A stretch of 64,000 nt of DNA from Mycolicibacterium lutetiense (GTDB taxonomy: Bacteria; Actinomycetota; Actinomycetes; Mycobacteriales; Mycobacteriaceae), in contig NZ_JAGIOP010000002.1 of assembly GCF_017876775.1 (NCBI RefSeq), positions 3,410,001 through 3,474,000 of the forward strand, written 5' to 3'. This document shows positions 26,411 to 33,234 of the stretch, piece by piece. Numbering within the stretch: the first letter of the stretch is position 1; the number at the start of each line of letters is the position of its first letter. The translations under genes were made by a program, and so were the position numbers. The notes under the pieces are model-generated. The model saw nothing but the letters and a program-made list of their open reading frames with translations. It did no database searches and had not been told where the DNA came from.

Positions 26411-27324
26411 GCCTGGAGCCGGTCCTGCCGCCGCTGCTGCTCGCAGTGCTCGTAGTGGTGCTCGTCGCAGCGCGGGTCAGCACGTTCGGGCGGGTCAGGG
26501 CCCAGGCGGGCGGTTGGGCGGCGGTGTGGCGCTGGTCCGCACTGACGGCGGCCGGGGTGCTCCTGGTGGTGGCCGCTCTCGGCCCCACCGTGGGCGGACG
26601 CCACGACGCCGTGCCTCGCCCGGCCGGTGACCGGGAGCCCAATATCTTTGTGCTCCTGGACCGTTCTCCGGAGATGTCGCAGGAGAACGCCGATGGCCGC
26701 TCTCTGATGGCGGCGGCGCGCGATGATGTCGCGGCACTGATCGACCGGTATCCCGACGCCCGCTTCGCCCTGATCGGGTTCGCCGACCGTCCGTCCGTGG
26801 TGTGGCCGTTGTCCGCGGACACCTGGAGCTTGCGGCCGGTGGTGGCCGCAACGGAGGCGTACCCGGCGACACCGGATGCCAACGTGGGCGCGGCGGCGAG
26901 CGTGCTTCGCTACCAGTTGATCAGCGCCGTGCAGCAGTTTCCGAGGGCCCAGAACCTGGTGTTCTATCTTGGCGCGGGTGCTCCTGAATCGTCGGCACCC
27001 CAACGGGAATTCCAACTCCCCGAGGATGCGGTCGACGGCGGCGCGGTGTTGGGTTACGGAAATCCGGGGGCCCCGCTGCTGCGCGGCGTGGCCGAGCAGG
27101 TCGGGGTGCCGTTCATCCCGCGTAGCGACGCGACACCGCTGAATACGGTGTTGCCCGGCGGGGCCGCCGAGGGTCAGGCTCCTACGGCGACCCGGAACCG
27201 GGCTGCTCTCGAGCTGTACTGGATCTTCGCCGGGGCGGCGGCACTGCTCATCCTGGGCGAGCTCTATCTGGTGCTGCGGGGATTCCGGCGCATGCAGTCG
27301 ATCGATCTGGGGTCCGGGCCATGA
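26407..27324 (+). CDS. BatB-like VWA membrane protein
   Basis: A 305-aa protein with two N-terminal transmembrane helices (about 6-24 and 40-62), a VWA domain and a C-terminal helix near 275-295. The MIDAS-like motif is LLDRSPEMSQ (Asp-Arg-Ser-Pro-Glu), a variant of DxSxS with Glu in place of the second Ser, and IGFADRPSVVWPL matches a VWA strand. ATG 26407 overlaps the preceding stop. It presumably partners the MoxR ATPase at the membrane. Confidence 0.85.
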   Translation: MSLEPVLPPLLLAVLVVVLVAARVSTFGRVRAQAGGWAAVWRWSALTAAGVLLVVAALGPTVGGRHDAVPRPAGDREPNIFVLLDRSPEMSQENADGRSLMAAARDDVAALIDRYPDARFALIGFADRPSVVWPLSADTWSLRPVVAATEAYPATPDANVGAAASVLRYQLISAVQQFPRAQNLVFYLGAGAPESSAPQREFQLPEDAVDGGAVLGYGNPGAPLLRGVAEQVGVPFIPRSDATPLNTVLPGGAAEGQAPTATRNRAALELYWIFAGAAALLILGELYLVLRGFRRMQSIDLGSGP

Positions 27325-27971
27325 ACCGGGTACGTCGCAGGCTGCTGCTGTATTCGGCTCCGGTGGCCTTGATCGCGGTGATCGTCGTCGTCAAACTGCT
27401 GTCGGTCGTGGTGTTCGGCCACTCGGCGGCAGTCAGTTTCGCCGACCGCGACACCGAGGCCCTCGCGGGCGAGGTCGCCGGGCTTCAGATGCTGAACATC
27501 GTCGAGCCGGGCAAGGCGGATTTCGCCGCAGGCGCTCTCGCTGTCCTCGAGGATCGGCTCGGTGATGCCGATCGCCATTTCAGCGCGGCCATAGCCGGCC
27601 TCGATACCGATGAATCATGTTCGGCCAGGGTGAATCTGGAGCTCGTGCGGGAGACTCTCGGTGATCGCGCGTTGGCGGCGGCCGATCCTGAACTGGCGCT
27701 GACGCACTACCTGGCCGCTCGCGATGTCGTGGAAAGGGCCCCGCGGGGATGCTTCGAGGGCAATGCCGCGCCGGAACGGTTGAACAGCAAGATCGATGCC
27801 GTCTCCGCCATCGCTCCGCCGCCGGCGTCCCCGCTTCCCCCGGCGGTGCAGGCACCACCACCGGCAGCGACGGGCGCACCCACCACGCAACCGCGGAATC
27901 GGCTCGACCCGACCGTGGGCGATCCGCTGGACCGGTTGCAACAGATCCTGCGTGATGCGGCCACGGGCTAG
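27321..27971 (+). CDS. Membrane-anchored TPR-like protein ending the MoxR operon
   Basis: A 216-aa protein with an N-terminal transmembrane helix (about 9-32) and a helical region that reads like degenerate tetratricopeptide repeats (FAAGALAVLEDRLGDADRHF, ADPELALTHYLAARDVVERA). A proline-rich linker and a final helix DPLDRLQQILRDA follow. TPR partners occur in other MoxR-VWA operons (BatC/BatE). Cysteines at SCSAR and GCFEG may pair outside the membrane. It overlaps the previous gene by 4 bp. Confidence 0.75.
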   Translation: MNRVRRRLLLYSAPVALIAVIVVVKLLSVVVFGHSAAVSFADRDTEALAGEVAGLQMLNIVEPGKADFAAGALAVLEDRLGDADRHFSAAIAGLDTDESCSARVNLELVRETLGDRALAAADPELALTHYLAARDVVERAPRGCFEGNAAPERLNSKIDAVSAIAPPPASPLPPAVQAPPPAATGAPTTQPRNRLDPTVGDPLDRLQQILRDAATG

Positions 27972-27983
27972 ATTCGGGTGAGT

Positions 27984-28000
27984 CGGGCTCGTCGAGCCCG
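27984..28000. promoter_or_regulatory. Inverted repeat before the P450-locus TetR gene
   Basis: CGGGCTC and GAGCCCG flank GTC, 13 bp after the MoxR operon ends and 20 nt before the TetR start. It could be the terminator stem of the MoxR operon, although no T-run follows, or an autoregulatory operator. Confidence 0.35.
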
Positions 28001-28019
28001 GTCAACACGAAGGAATGGA

Positions 28020-28619
28020 ATGGCTGTGGCAGACAGGCTGTCCGCGCGTGAGGCGAAGCGCCTGCAGACGCGTGAGCGTTTGATGGGTGCGGCGATCGCG
28101 GAGTTCAAGCGTGCCGGGATGGCCGAAGCGGATGTCGGCGCGATCGTCACTGCGGCGGGTGTCGCGCACGGCACGTTCTTCTTCCACTTTCCGACCAAGG
28201 AACATGTACTGCTGGAACTCGAACAGCGCGAAGAGGAGCGCATCGCCAAGCAGTACACCCAATTCCTCAAGAAGCCGCACAGTCTCGAGGGAGGGCTGCG
28301 CGAGTCGATGCGGCTGGTTGTCGGGCTGGAACGCCGGCTCGGCGGCGTGTTATTCAAAGATTTTCTGGCCCTGCACTTCTCGCAGACCCGGCCGCCCGCA
28401 CCGGATAGCCAGGACCACCCGGTGATCTCCGGGGTGGCGCGCGAGATCGAACTGGCCCAGGAGCAGGGTGAGGTCGCGGCCGACGTGAAGCCGTGGAACA
28501 GCGCGGTGTTCTTCCTGCTCGGCTTCTATGCCCTGCTGATCACCACCAACGACTGGCCCAACCGCGATGACCTTCTGGACGACTACGTGATCAGGACCAT
28601 GCGAAGCCTGACGCCCTGA
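28020..28619 (+). CDS. TetR-family regulator of the P450/NorQD-like locus
   Basis: A 199-aa TetR-type regulator. The helix-turn-helix is at about residues 14-56 (EADVGAIVTAAGVAHGTFFF, then FPTKEHVLLEL) and the helical ligand domain spans 70-199. ATG 28020 is chosen because AAGGA lies just upstream (AAGGAatgga). The upstream in-frame codon at 27978 would add a basic leader without a ribosome-binding site. It lies directly before the membrane-protein/ATPase/P450 cluster on the same strand, and the palindromes at 28657 and 29436 are its likely operators. Confidence 0.88.
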   Translation: MAVADRLSAREAKRLQTRERLMGAAIAEFKRAGMAEADVGAIVTAAGVAHGTFFFHFPTKEHVLLELEQREEERIAKQYTQFLKKPHSLEGGLRESMRLVVGLERRLGGVLFKDFLALHFSQTRPPAPDSQDHPVISGVAREIELAQEQGEVAADVKPWNSAVFFLLGFYALLITTNDWPNRDDLLDDYVIRTMRSLTP

Positions 28620-28656
28620 TTCCGAACCCGTAGGGCCCCTGTGCAGCCCGCGATTC

Positions 28657-28676
28657 GTTGACTATAGTCAGTCAAC
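28657..28676. promoter_or_regulatory. Operator/promoter of the first membrane-protein gene
   Basis: GTTGACT (28657-28663) and AGTCAAC (28670-28676) flank ATAGTC, and TGACTATAGTCA (28659-28670) is itself a perfect palindrome. TATAGT (28663-28668) inside it looks like a -10 hexamer, so a bound repressor would cover the promoter. The core TGACT-N2-AGTCA recurs at 29436-29447. Confidence 0.7.
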
Positions 28677-28704
28677 AGTTCGCGACCCGCTGACTGGAGG
28701 ACCC

Positions 28705-29424
28705 TTGAATCTGCCGATGATCAGGCCCCGCCGCACGGCTGCGGCAGGTGTGGGCGAGCAGTCGATGGCCGACCATGACGAGCAGTCCAGGATCGCGCAG
28801 CGGCAGGCCGACAAATGGCTGATCGTCGGATCGCTCCTGATCGGCAGCGCGGTTCTCGGCATTTTCGGGCTGCCGATCTTCCTGCGCGGGGTGTGGTTGC
28901 TCCGTCGTGCCCAGCGTGACGGGCTGTCGGTGCGACCGATGATGGTCACCCTGCTCGGTTACCTGGTCATCATCGACGCTGCGATCAATGCGATGGGTTG
29001 GTCGCTCGACCTGATCGGCAACCACTCCTTGCTGGCGAGAGTGCTTCTGACTGGCTGGGGCAACATGTTTGACGCCGGCTACTTCTGGCACTTCAACGAG
29101 CTGTGGGTGGGCGGCGCCGGAGGCCCGGGCGAGAAGGCCTGGGAGGTCGCCCTCATTCTCACCGTCTTCACCATGCGGATTGCCGCGGGCATCGGCTTTC
29201 TGCAGATGAAGCGCTGGGGGCAGCAGTGGATGATCGTCACCTGCTGGATGGGCGTGGTGATCTGGTGCGGCTACGTGTTCAACATGACGATGTTCGCCGA
29301 CGTCCGCTACGCCGGGGTGATCTTCCCGGTGATCGGCTGGTGGCTCTACGACATCTTCTACATCACGCCATTCCTCGCGATCCCGTACCTGCACACGGTC
29401 AACCGTGAAATCTTCACCGACTGA
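28705..29424 (+). CDS. Six-helix membrane protein, paralogue 1
   Basis: A 239-aa integral membrane protein with about six transmembrane helices (from WLIVGSLLIGSAVLG near 38 to FPVIGWWLYDIFYITPFLAI near 205-225). Family unknown. Features shared with paralogue 2 (32080-32775) and potentially important are HDEQSR near the N-terminus, WGNMFDAGYFWH-x-NELW, MKRWGQQWMIVTCWMG, FNMTMFADVRYAG, and the end LHTVNREIFTD. The Asp, His and Glu in the third block and the last His are candidate metal ligands. TTG 28705 has GGAGG 4 nt upstream. It is the first structural gene of the locus. I considered particulate methane monooxygenase subunits, but the known copper motifs do not line up. Confidence 0.85.
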   Translation: MNLPMIRPRRTAAAGVGEQSMADHDEQSRIAQRQADKWLIVGSLLIGSAVLGIFGLPIFLRGVWLLRRAQRDGLSVRPMMVTLLGYLVIIDAAINAMGWSLDLIGNHSLLARVLLTGWGNMFDAGYFWHFNELWVGGAGGPGEKAWEVALILTVFTMRIAAGIGFLQMKRWGQQWMIVTCWMGVVIWCGYVFNMTMFADVRYAGVIFPVIGWWLYDIFYITPFLAIPYLHTVNREIFTD

Positions 29425-29435
29425 ATACTTGATAT

Positions 29436-29447
29436 TGACTGAAGTCA
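29436..29447. promoter_or_regulatory. Second copy of the TGACT-N2-AGTCA operator
   Basis: TGACTGAAGTCA lies 11 bp after paralogue 1 and 28 nt before the 32-aa gene. It matches the core of the palindrome at 28659-28670 except for the central two bases. Two copies ahead of consecutive genes point to one regulator, probably the TetR at 28020. Confidence 0.6.
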
Positions 29448-29474
29448 GACAGTTCCACCGCACGAGGAGGGCAC

Positions 29475-29573
29475 ATGCTCTGGGAGATCTGCCGCTATAT
29501 CGGCGCATGGGGCGGCACCGCCCTGATCATCTGGTTCTGGTACTGGATGTTCTCCAACATCGGCACGTTCTGA
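29475..29573 (+). CDS. 32-aa Trp/Tyr-rich single-helix membrane protein
   Basis: A very small protein with GGAGG 4 nt before ATG 29475. The sequence starts MLWEICRYIGAWGG and continues TALIIWFWYWMFSNIGTF. Residues 11-26 form one transmembrane helix with six tryptophans in the whole protein and a cluster WFWYW. Placement between a multi-spanning membrane protein and a NorD-like gene, 4 bp before the latter, suggests a small subunit of a membrane complex. The strong ribosome-binding site and aromatic hydrophobic composition support it as real. Confidence 0.75.
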   Translation: MLWEICRYIGAWGGTALIIWFWYWMFSNIGTF

Positions 29574-29577
29574 ACCG

Positions 29578-31101
29578 ATGACCGACAACGACGCGATCGC
29601 GGTCGAGCGCAGCTGCGCCCTGACCGCCGTGGCCCTGAGCGGCGGCCGCCGTGACGGGGTGCGGCTGGTCACCGGCGAGCATCGCGCGTTCGGGCTGAGC
29701 ACGGCGCTCGACTACGTGCACGTGCCTTATCCGGGCCGGGTCCTTGCCTGGACTCGACGGTCGTTGACCTGCGGTGTGGCACTACAGTGCGCGCCGTCTA
29801 AAGATCGGCTGGTGCACTACCGGCTCAATGAACTGTCCGGCCGGGAGTTGCAAGCCCTCAGCCTGGTCGAGGCCGGGGTGGCGCTGGGCTGGATCGCCAC
29901 TCGATGGCCCGGTCTGATCGGCGAAATCCGAAGACTGCTACCCGAACTGGAACAGGTCGACGGTGACATGCCGGCCGACGACATGCTGCGATGTGCGGTC
30001 GAATTGGCCCGCAGCGGCGAGTCCGTCGAGGTCGACCCGCTGCTCGGCCGGCTGCCCGCCACCTACACCGCTCCGGCCGGGCTGGCCGACGCGCTGCGCC
30101 GAAGGTTCGGCCGGATGCCGTGGACCAGTAACCAAAAGCGCCTGCCGAGGCCCTATTCCGTGCCGGTCGGCGGAGACGGCGGAGTGCGCAATCCCAACCT
30201 CCCGCCGCCCAGCCGGCCCCAGGACAACGACCTCGACGTCACCCCGCAGCATCGGCCGGGAATTCCCTACCCGGAGTGGAACGCATGGACCGACACCTTC
30301 CTGCGCGATCATGTCGCCGTCATCGAGCATGCCAAGCCGCCGCGCAGCAGGCAGTCCGCGCCGGTGCCGGCCGATCTCCGGGCCTGGTTCTCCGAACACA
30401 CCCACCGGGCGATGACCGACCGGCTGGAGGACGGCTCGGACCTGGACGTCGATTCCTATGTCCGCCACCACATCGACCTGGCCACCGGTGAAGCTGGGCA
30501 GCCCCGGGTATTCCGGGAGTTGTTGCCCAGCGGTAGGGACGTGTCCACCGCGCTGCTGCTCGACGGCAGTTCGTCGCTGGGCGTACATGGCGGGCGGATC
30601 TTCCGGCTGGAACTGGCCTGCGCGGACGCGTTGTCCCAGGCGATGACCCAGGCCAGGGAGCGCCACGGCATCTTCGTGTTCACCGGCAACACCCGTCACC
30701 GGGTGGAAGTGCAGTGCCTCAAGGACTTCGAGGACCGGCGATTCGTCCCACCGAGTGCAGCCGGCCTGGTCACCGGCGGATACACCCGCCTGGGTGCGCC
30801 GCTGCGGCACCTGACAGGTCGCCTCCTGGCTCAGCCGTCCGAGCGGCGCCTACTCATCGTGATCGGAGACGGCCTGATCTCCGACGAGGGCTATGAGGGC
30901 CGCTATGCCTGGGCGGACACCGCGCATGCGGTCGAGGAGGCCAACGACGCCGGCGTCGCCGTGTACTACGTCGGCGTCGGGCCGACGCGCGTCGACCCCC
31001 TGCCCGAGGTGTTCGGACCGCGCCGGTCCCAACGGATCCGCCGGGTCGAGGAGCTTCCGCGCGTGCTGGCGCACGTACACCGAGAACTGGTCGCGGCGTG
31101 A
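29578..31101 (+). CDS. NorD/CbbO-like VWA protein
   Basis: A 507-aa soluble protein with a C-terminal VWA domain carrying a full MIDAS: Asp329, Ser331 and Ser333 in LLLDGSSSLG, Thr403 in GGYTRLG and Asp431 in VIGDGLISD. The 320-residue N-terminal part has a helical region followed by a proline-rich linker (PNLPPPSRPQ). This layout is that of NorD/CbbO, partners of NorQ/CbbQ ATPases, which recruit the ring to the target metalloenzyme. The next gene encodes that ATPase and overlaps at GTGA or begins 14 nt after the stop. Unlike the VWA proteins of the MoxR operon at 23-28 kb, it has no membrane anchor. Confidence 0.88.
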   Translation: MTDNDAIAVERSCALTAVALSGGRRDGVRLVTGEHRAFGLSTALDYVHVPYPGRVLAWTRRSLTCGVALQCAPSKDRLVHYRLNELSGRELQALSLVEAGVALGWIATRWPGLIGEIRRLLPELEQVDGDMPADDMLRCAVELARSGESVEVDPLLGRLPATYTAPAGLADALRRRFGRMPWTSNQKRLPRPYSVPVGGDGGVRNPNLPPPSRPQDNDLDVTPQHRPGIPYPEWNAWTDTFLRDHVAVIEHAKPPRSRQSAPVPADLRAWFSEHTHRAMTDRLEDGSDLDVDSYVRHHIDLATGEAGQPRVFRELLPSGRDVSTALLLDGSSSLGVHGGRIFRLELACADALSQAMTQARERHGIFVFTGNTRHRVEVQCLKDFEDRRFVPPSAAGLVTGGYTRLGAPLRHLTGRLLAQPSERRLLIVIGDGLISDEGYEGRYAWADTAHAVEEANDAGVAVYYVGVGPTRVDPLPEVFGPRRSQRIRRVEELPRVLAHVHRELVAA

Positions 31102-31115
31102 GGAGGAGGACGGAA

Positions 31116-31958
31116 TTGAGTACAGCGCATATGGTCGCCGCCGGAGGGGCTCCGACCCTCTACTTGGCCAACCGCAACGAGATTCAGCTGTTCGAGCAGG
31201 CGTATGCCCGGCGGATCCCGGTGATGCTGACCGGGCCCACCGGCTGCGGCAAGACCCGCCTCGTCGAGCACATGGGCTCGCTGCTGCAGCGCCCGGTCGT
31301 GACGATCAGCTGCCACGACGATCTCACCAGCTCAGATCTGGTGGGCCGGTTCATGGTCACCGGCGGGGACGTGGTGTGGACCGATGGACCCCTGACCCGC
31401 GCGGTCAAGGCCGGCGCCATCTGTTATCTCGACGAGGTGGTCGAGGCCCGCCACGACTCGCTGGCCATCCTGCATTCGCTCACCGACCATCGCCGCGCGC
31501 TCTACCTCGATCGGGCCGGCGAGGTCGTGCAGGCTCCGGACACCTTCATGCTGGTGTGCTCCTACAACCCGGCGTACCGCAGCTCGCTCAAGGAACTGAA
31601 ACCATCCTTCCGGCAACGGTTTGCCACGCTACCGATGAACTACCTGCCACCGGATCGCGAAGCCGAGGTGATCGTCGCGGAAACCGGCGTCGGCCGCGAC
31701 ACCGCGGTGCGCCTGGTGGCCTGCGCCACCGCGATCCGCAGCGCAGACGCCGCGTTTCATTTCGAGCCGCCGTCGACGCGGGTTCTGGTCACCGCGGCGC
31801 AGCTGGTTGCCGAAGGCGCCTCCGAACTCGATGCCGCCGAGGCCTGCGTGCTAGCACCGCTGAGCACCGACGGGGCGATCAACGACGGGCTGCGTGAGGT
31901 CGCGGCGGCCAGCCTGCTCGACGGCCCGGCCCGAAACCCAGGAAAGGGAATGCGATGA
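31116..31958 (+). CDS. NorQ/CbbQ-family AAA+ ATPase
   Basis: A 280-aa AAA+ ATPase of the CbbQ/NirQ/NorQ/GvpN clade. Walker A is TGPTGCGKT (about 39-47), Walker B is CYLDE (about 103-107), sensor 1 is Asn151 in CSYNP, and the arginine finger lies in SFRQRFATL. Members form hexamers that, with NorD or CbbO, load metal into nitric oxide reductase or reactivate rubisco. TTG 31116 has a strong GGAGGAGG 6 nt upstream and is preferred over GTG 31098. It ends in an ATGA overlap with the 42-aa gene. Confidence 0.92.
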   Translation: MSTAHMVAAGGAPTLYLANRNEIQLFEQAYARRIPVMLTGPTGCGKTRLVEHMGSLLQRPVVTISCHDDLTSSDLVGRFMVTGGDVVWTDGPLTRAVKAGAICYLDEVVEARHDSLAILHSLTDHRRALYLDRAGEVVQAPDTFMLVCSYNPAYRSSLKELKPSFRQRFATLPMNYLPPDREAEVIVAETGVGRDTAVRLVACATAIRSADAAFHFEPPSTRVLVTAAQLVAEGASELDAAEACVLAPLSTDGAINDGLREVAAASLLDGPARNPGKGMR

Positions 31959-32083
31959 ACGAGCAGGAGCGAAAGCGCAAGCGTGCCTTGATTGTTCTGC
32001 AGGTGGTCATCTACGGCTATCTGTTCACGATGTTCTGCATCCAGCTGTACATGTCGTTCGCCCGAGGTTGGTGGGACCTGTGA
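31955..32083 (+). CDS. 42-aa single-helix membrane protein
   Basis: A small protein beginning MNEQERKRKR and continuing with one transmembrane helix (ALIVLQVVIYGYLFTMFCI) and an aromatic tail (FARGWWDL). The basic N-terminus predicts cytoplasmic N-in topology. It overlaps the ATPase stop by ATGA and the next gene by GTGA, so it is translationally coupled on both sides. Like the 32-aa protein, it is a candidate small subunit of the membrane complex. Confidence 0.78.
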   Translation: MNEQERKRKRALIVLQVVIYGYLFTMFCIQLYMSFARGWWDL

Positions 32084-32775
32084 ATGTGCCTCTGGCCCAG
32101 CCGGAGTCGGTAACGCTTGAGGATCACCACGAGCAGTCGCGGCTGGCTCAGCGGCGGGCCGACAAGTGGATGATCGTCGGGGCGCTGTTGATGGGCATGT
32201 GGATCCCCGGCCTGATCGGGTTCCCGATCTTCATGCGCGGGGTGTGGCTGCAGCGCCAGGCTCAGCGCGCGGGATTGTCGGTGCGCCCGATGATCGTCAC
32301 CTTGATCGGTTACCTGGTGCTCATCGATGGCGCCCTCAACAGCCTGGGCTGGGCACTGGACCTGGTCGCCAACCACACCCTGATCAACCGGGTGCTGATG
32401 GTCGGCTGGGGCAACATGTTCGACGCCGGCTATTTCTGGCACTACAACGAACTGTGGATCGGTGGGGCGGGTGCGCCGGGCGAGAAGTCGATGGTCTTCG
32501 GCATGATCGTCACCGTTTTCGCGATGCGTTGCGCGGCCGCCATCGGCTTTCTGCAGATGAAGCGCTGGGGGCAGCAGTGGATGATCGTCACCTGCTGGAT
32601 GGGCGTGGTGATCTGGTGCGTCTATGTCTTCAACATGACGATGTTCGCCGACGTCCGCTATGCCGGGGTGATCTTCCCGGTGATCGGCTGGTGGCTCTAC
32701 GACATCTTCTACATCACGCCATTCCTCGCGATCCCGTACCTGCACACGGTCAACCGCGAGATCTTCACCGACTGA
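32080..32775 (+). CDS. Six-helix membrane protein, paralogue 2
   Basis: A 231-aa membrane protein homologous along its length to paralogue 1 (28705-29424), with the same HHEQSR, FDAGYFWHYNELW, MKRWGQQWMIV and HTVNREIFTD blocks. The last 234 nt match paralogue 1 at 228 positions, whereas the 5' part is clearly more diverged. GTG 32080 overlaps the previous stop and gives an N-terminus comparable in position to paralogue 1. The two may be homologous subunits of one heteromeric complex or isoforms. Function unknown; conserved Asp/His/Glu residues are possible metal ligands. Confidence 0.85.
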   Translation: MNVPLAQPESVTLEDHHEQSRLAQRRADKWMIVGALLMGMWIPGLIGFPIFMRGVWLQRQAQRAGLSVRPMIVTLIGYLVLIDGALNSLGWALDLVANHTLINRVLMVGWGNMFDAGYFWHYNELWIGGAGAPGEKSMVFGMIVTVFAMRCAAAIGFLQMKRWGQQWMIVTCWMGVVIWCVYVFNMTMFADVRYAGVIFPVIGWWLYDIFYITPFLAIPYLHTVNREIFTD

Positions 32776-32796
32776 ACCCCTTTCAAGGAGCGCACT

Positions 32797-33225
32797 GTGT
32801 CGAGGCCCGCAGAAAGCACTGAAACAGAACAGGACCCGGCCGAGGATCTGCCGCCGGGGACCACGCCGTACTACGCGAACATGCACAAATGGATCAAACG
32901 GGCGGTGCTGGTCTGCCTGGTCGCCCTGGTCGTGGAGGGCGCGTTCACGTTGCCGTTCATGGCCGTCTACTACGGGTATCCGACGTTGAGCATGACCGAG
33001 ATCTGCAGCGAGCTGCTGAAGGTGCGGTACTCCGACGACACCCTTGAGTGCAAGCACCCGTACCCGATGCTCGGACCGCCGGAGGGAGCCGAGGGTAAGG
33101 ACACCGCCCGCGACGAGTGGGGTATCCAGCCGACGCCGAAATACGACCGGCTGGGTTTCCGCGAGCTGGTGCGCCGTCACGATGAGCGCCTGGCCCGCCA
33201 GGCCCATGAGCAGCAGACCAAGTAG
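32797..33225 (+). CDS. 142-aa single-helix membrane protein
   Basis: A protein with an acidic N-terminus, one transmembrane helix near residues 36-58 ([20 protein letters not shown]) and a 75-residue soluble tail containing two cysteines (EICSELL and ECKHPYP) and a basic end ([15 protein letters not shown]). AAGGAG lies 6 nt before GTG 32797. No family is recognised. Its position between paralogue 2 and the P450, with 9 bp to the latter, makes it part of the same transcript. It could tether or receive electrons for the P450, but no cofactor motif is visible. Confidence 0.75.
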   Translation: MSRPAESTETEQDPAEDLPPGTTPYYANMHKWIKRAVLVCLVALVVEGAFTLPFMAVYYGYPTLSMTEICSELLKVRYSDDTLECKHPYPMLGPPEGAEGKDTARDEWGIQPTPKYDRLGFRELVRRHDERLARQAHEQQTK

Positions 33226-33234
33226 GGACAAGCC

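Noticed and set aside
28705..32775. The six-helix proteins as particulate methane/ammonia monooxygenase (CuMMO) subunits
   Set aside because: The size and aromatic helices are suggestive, but the PmoC-type Asp-x3-His-x12-His pattern and PmoB cupredoxin domain are absent, and no three-gene CAB order is present.
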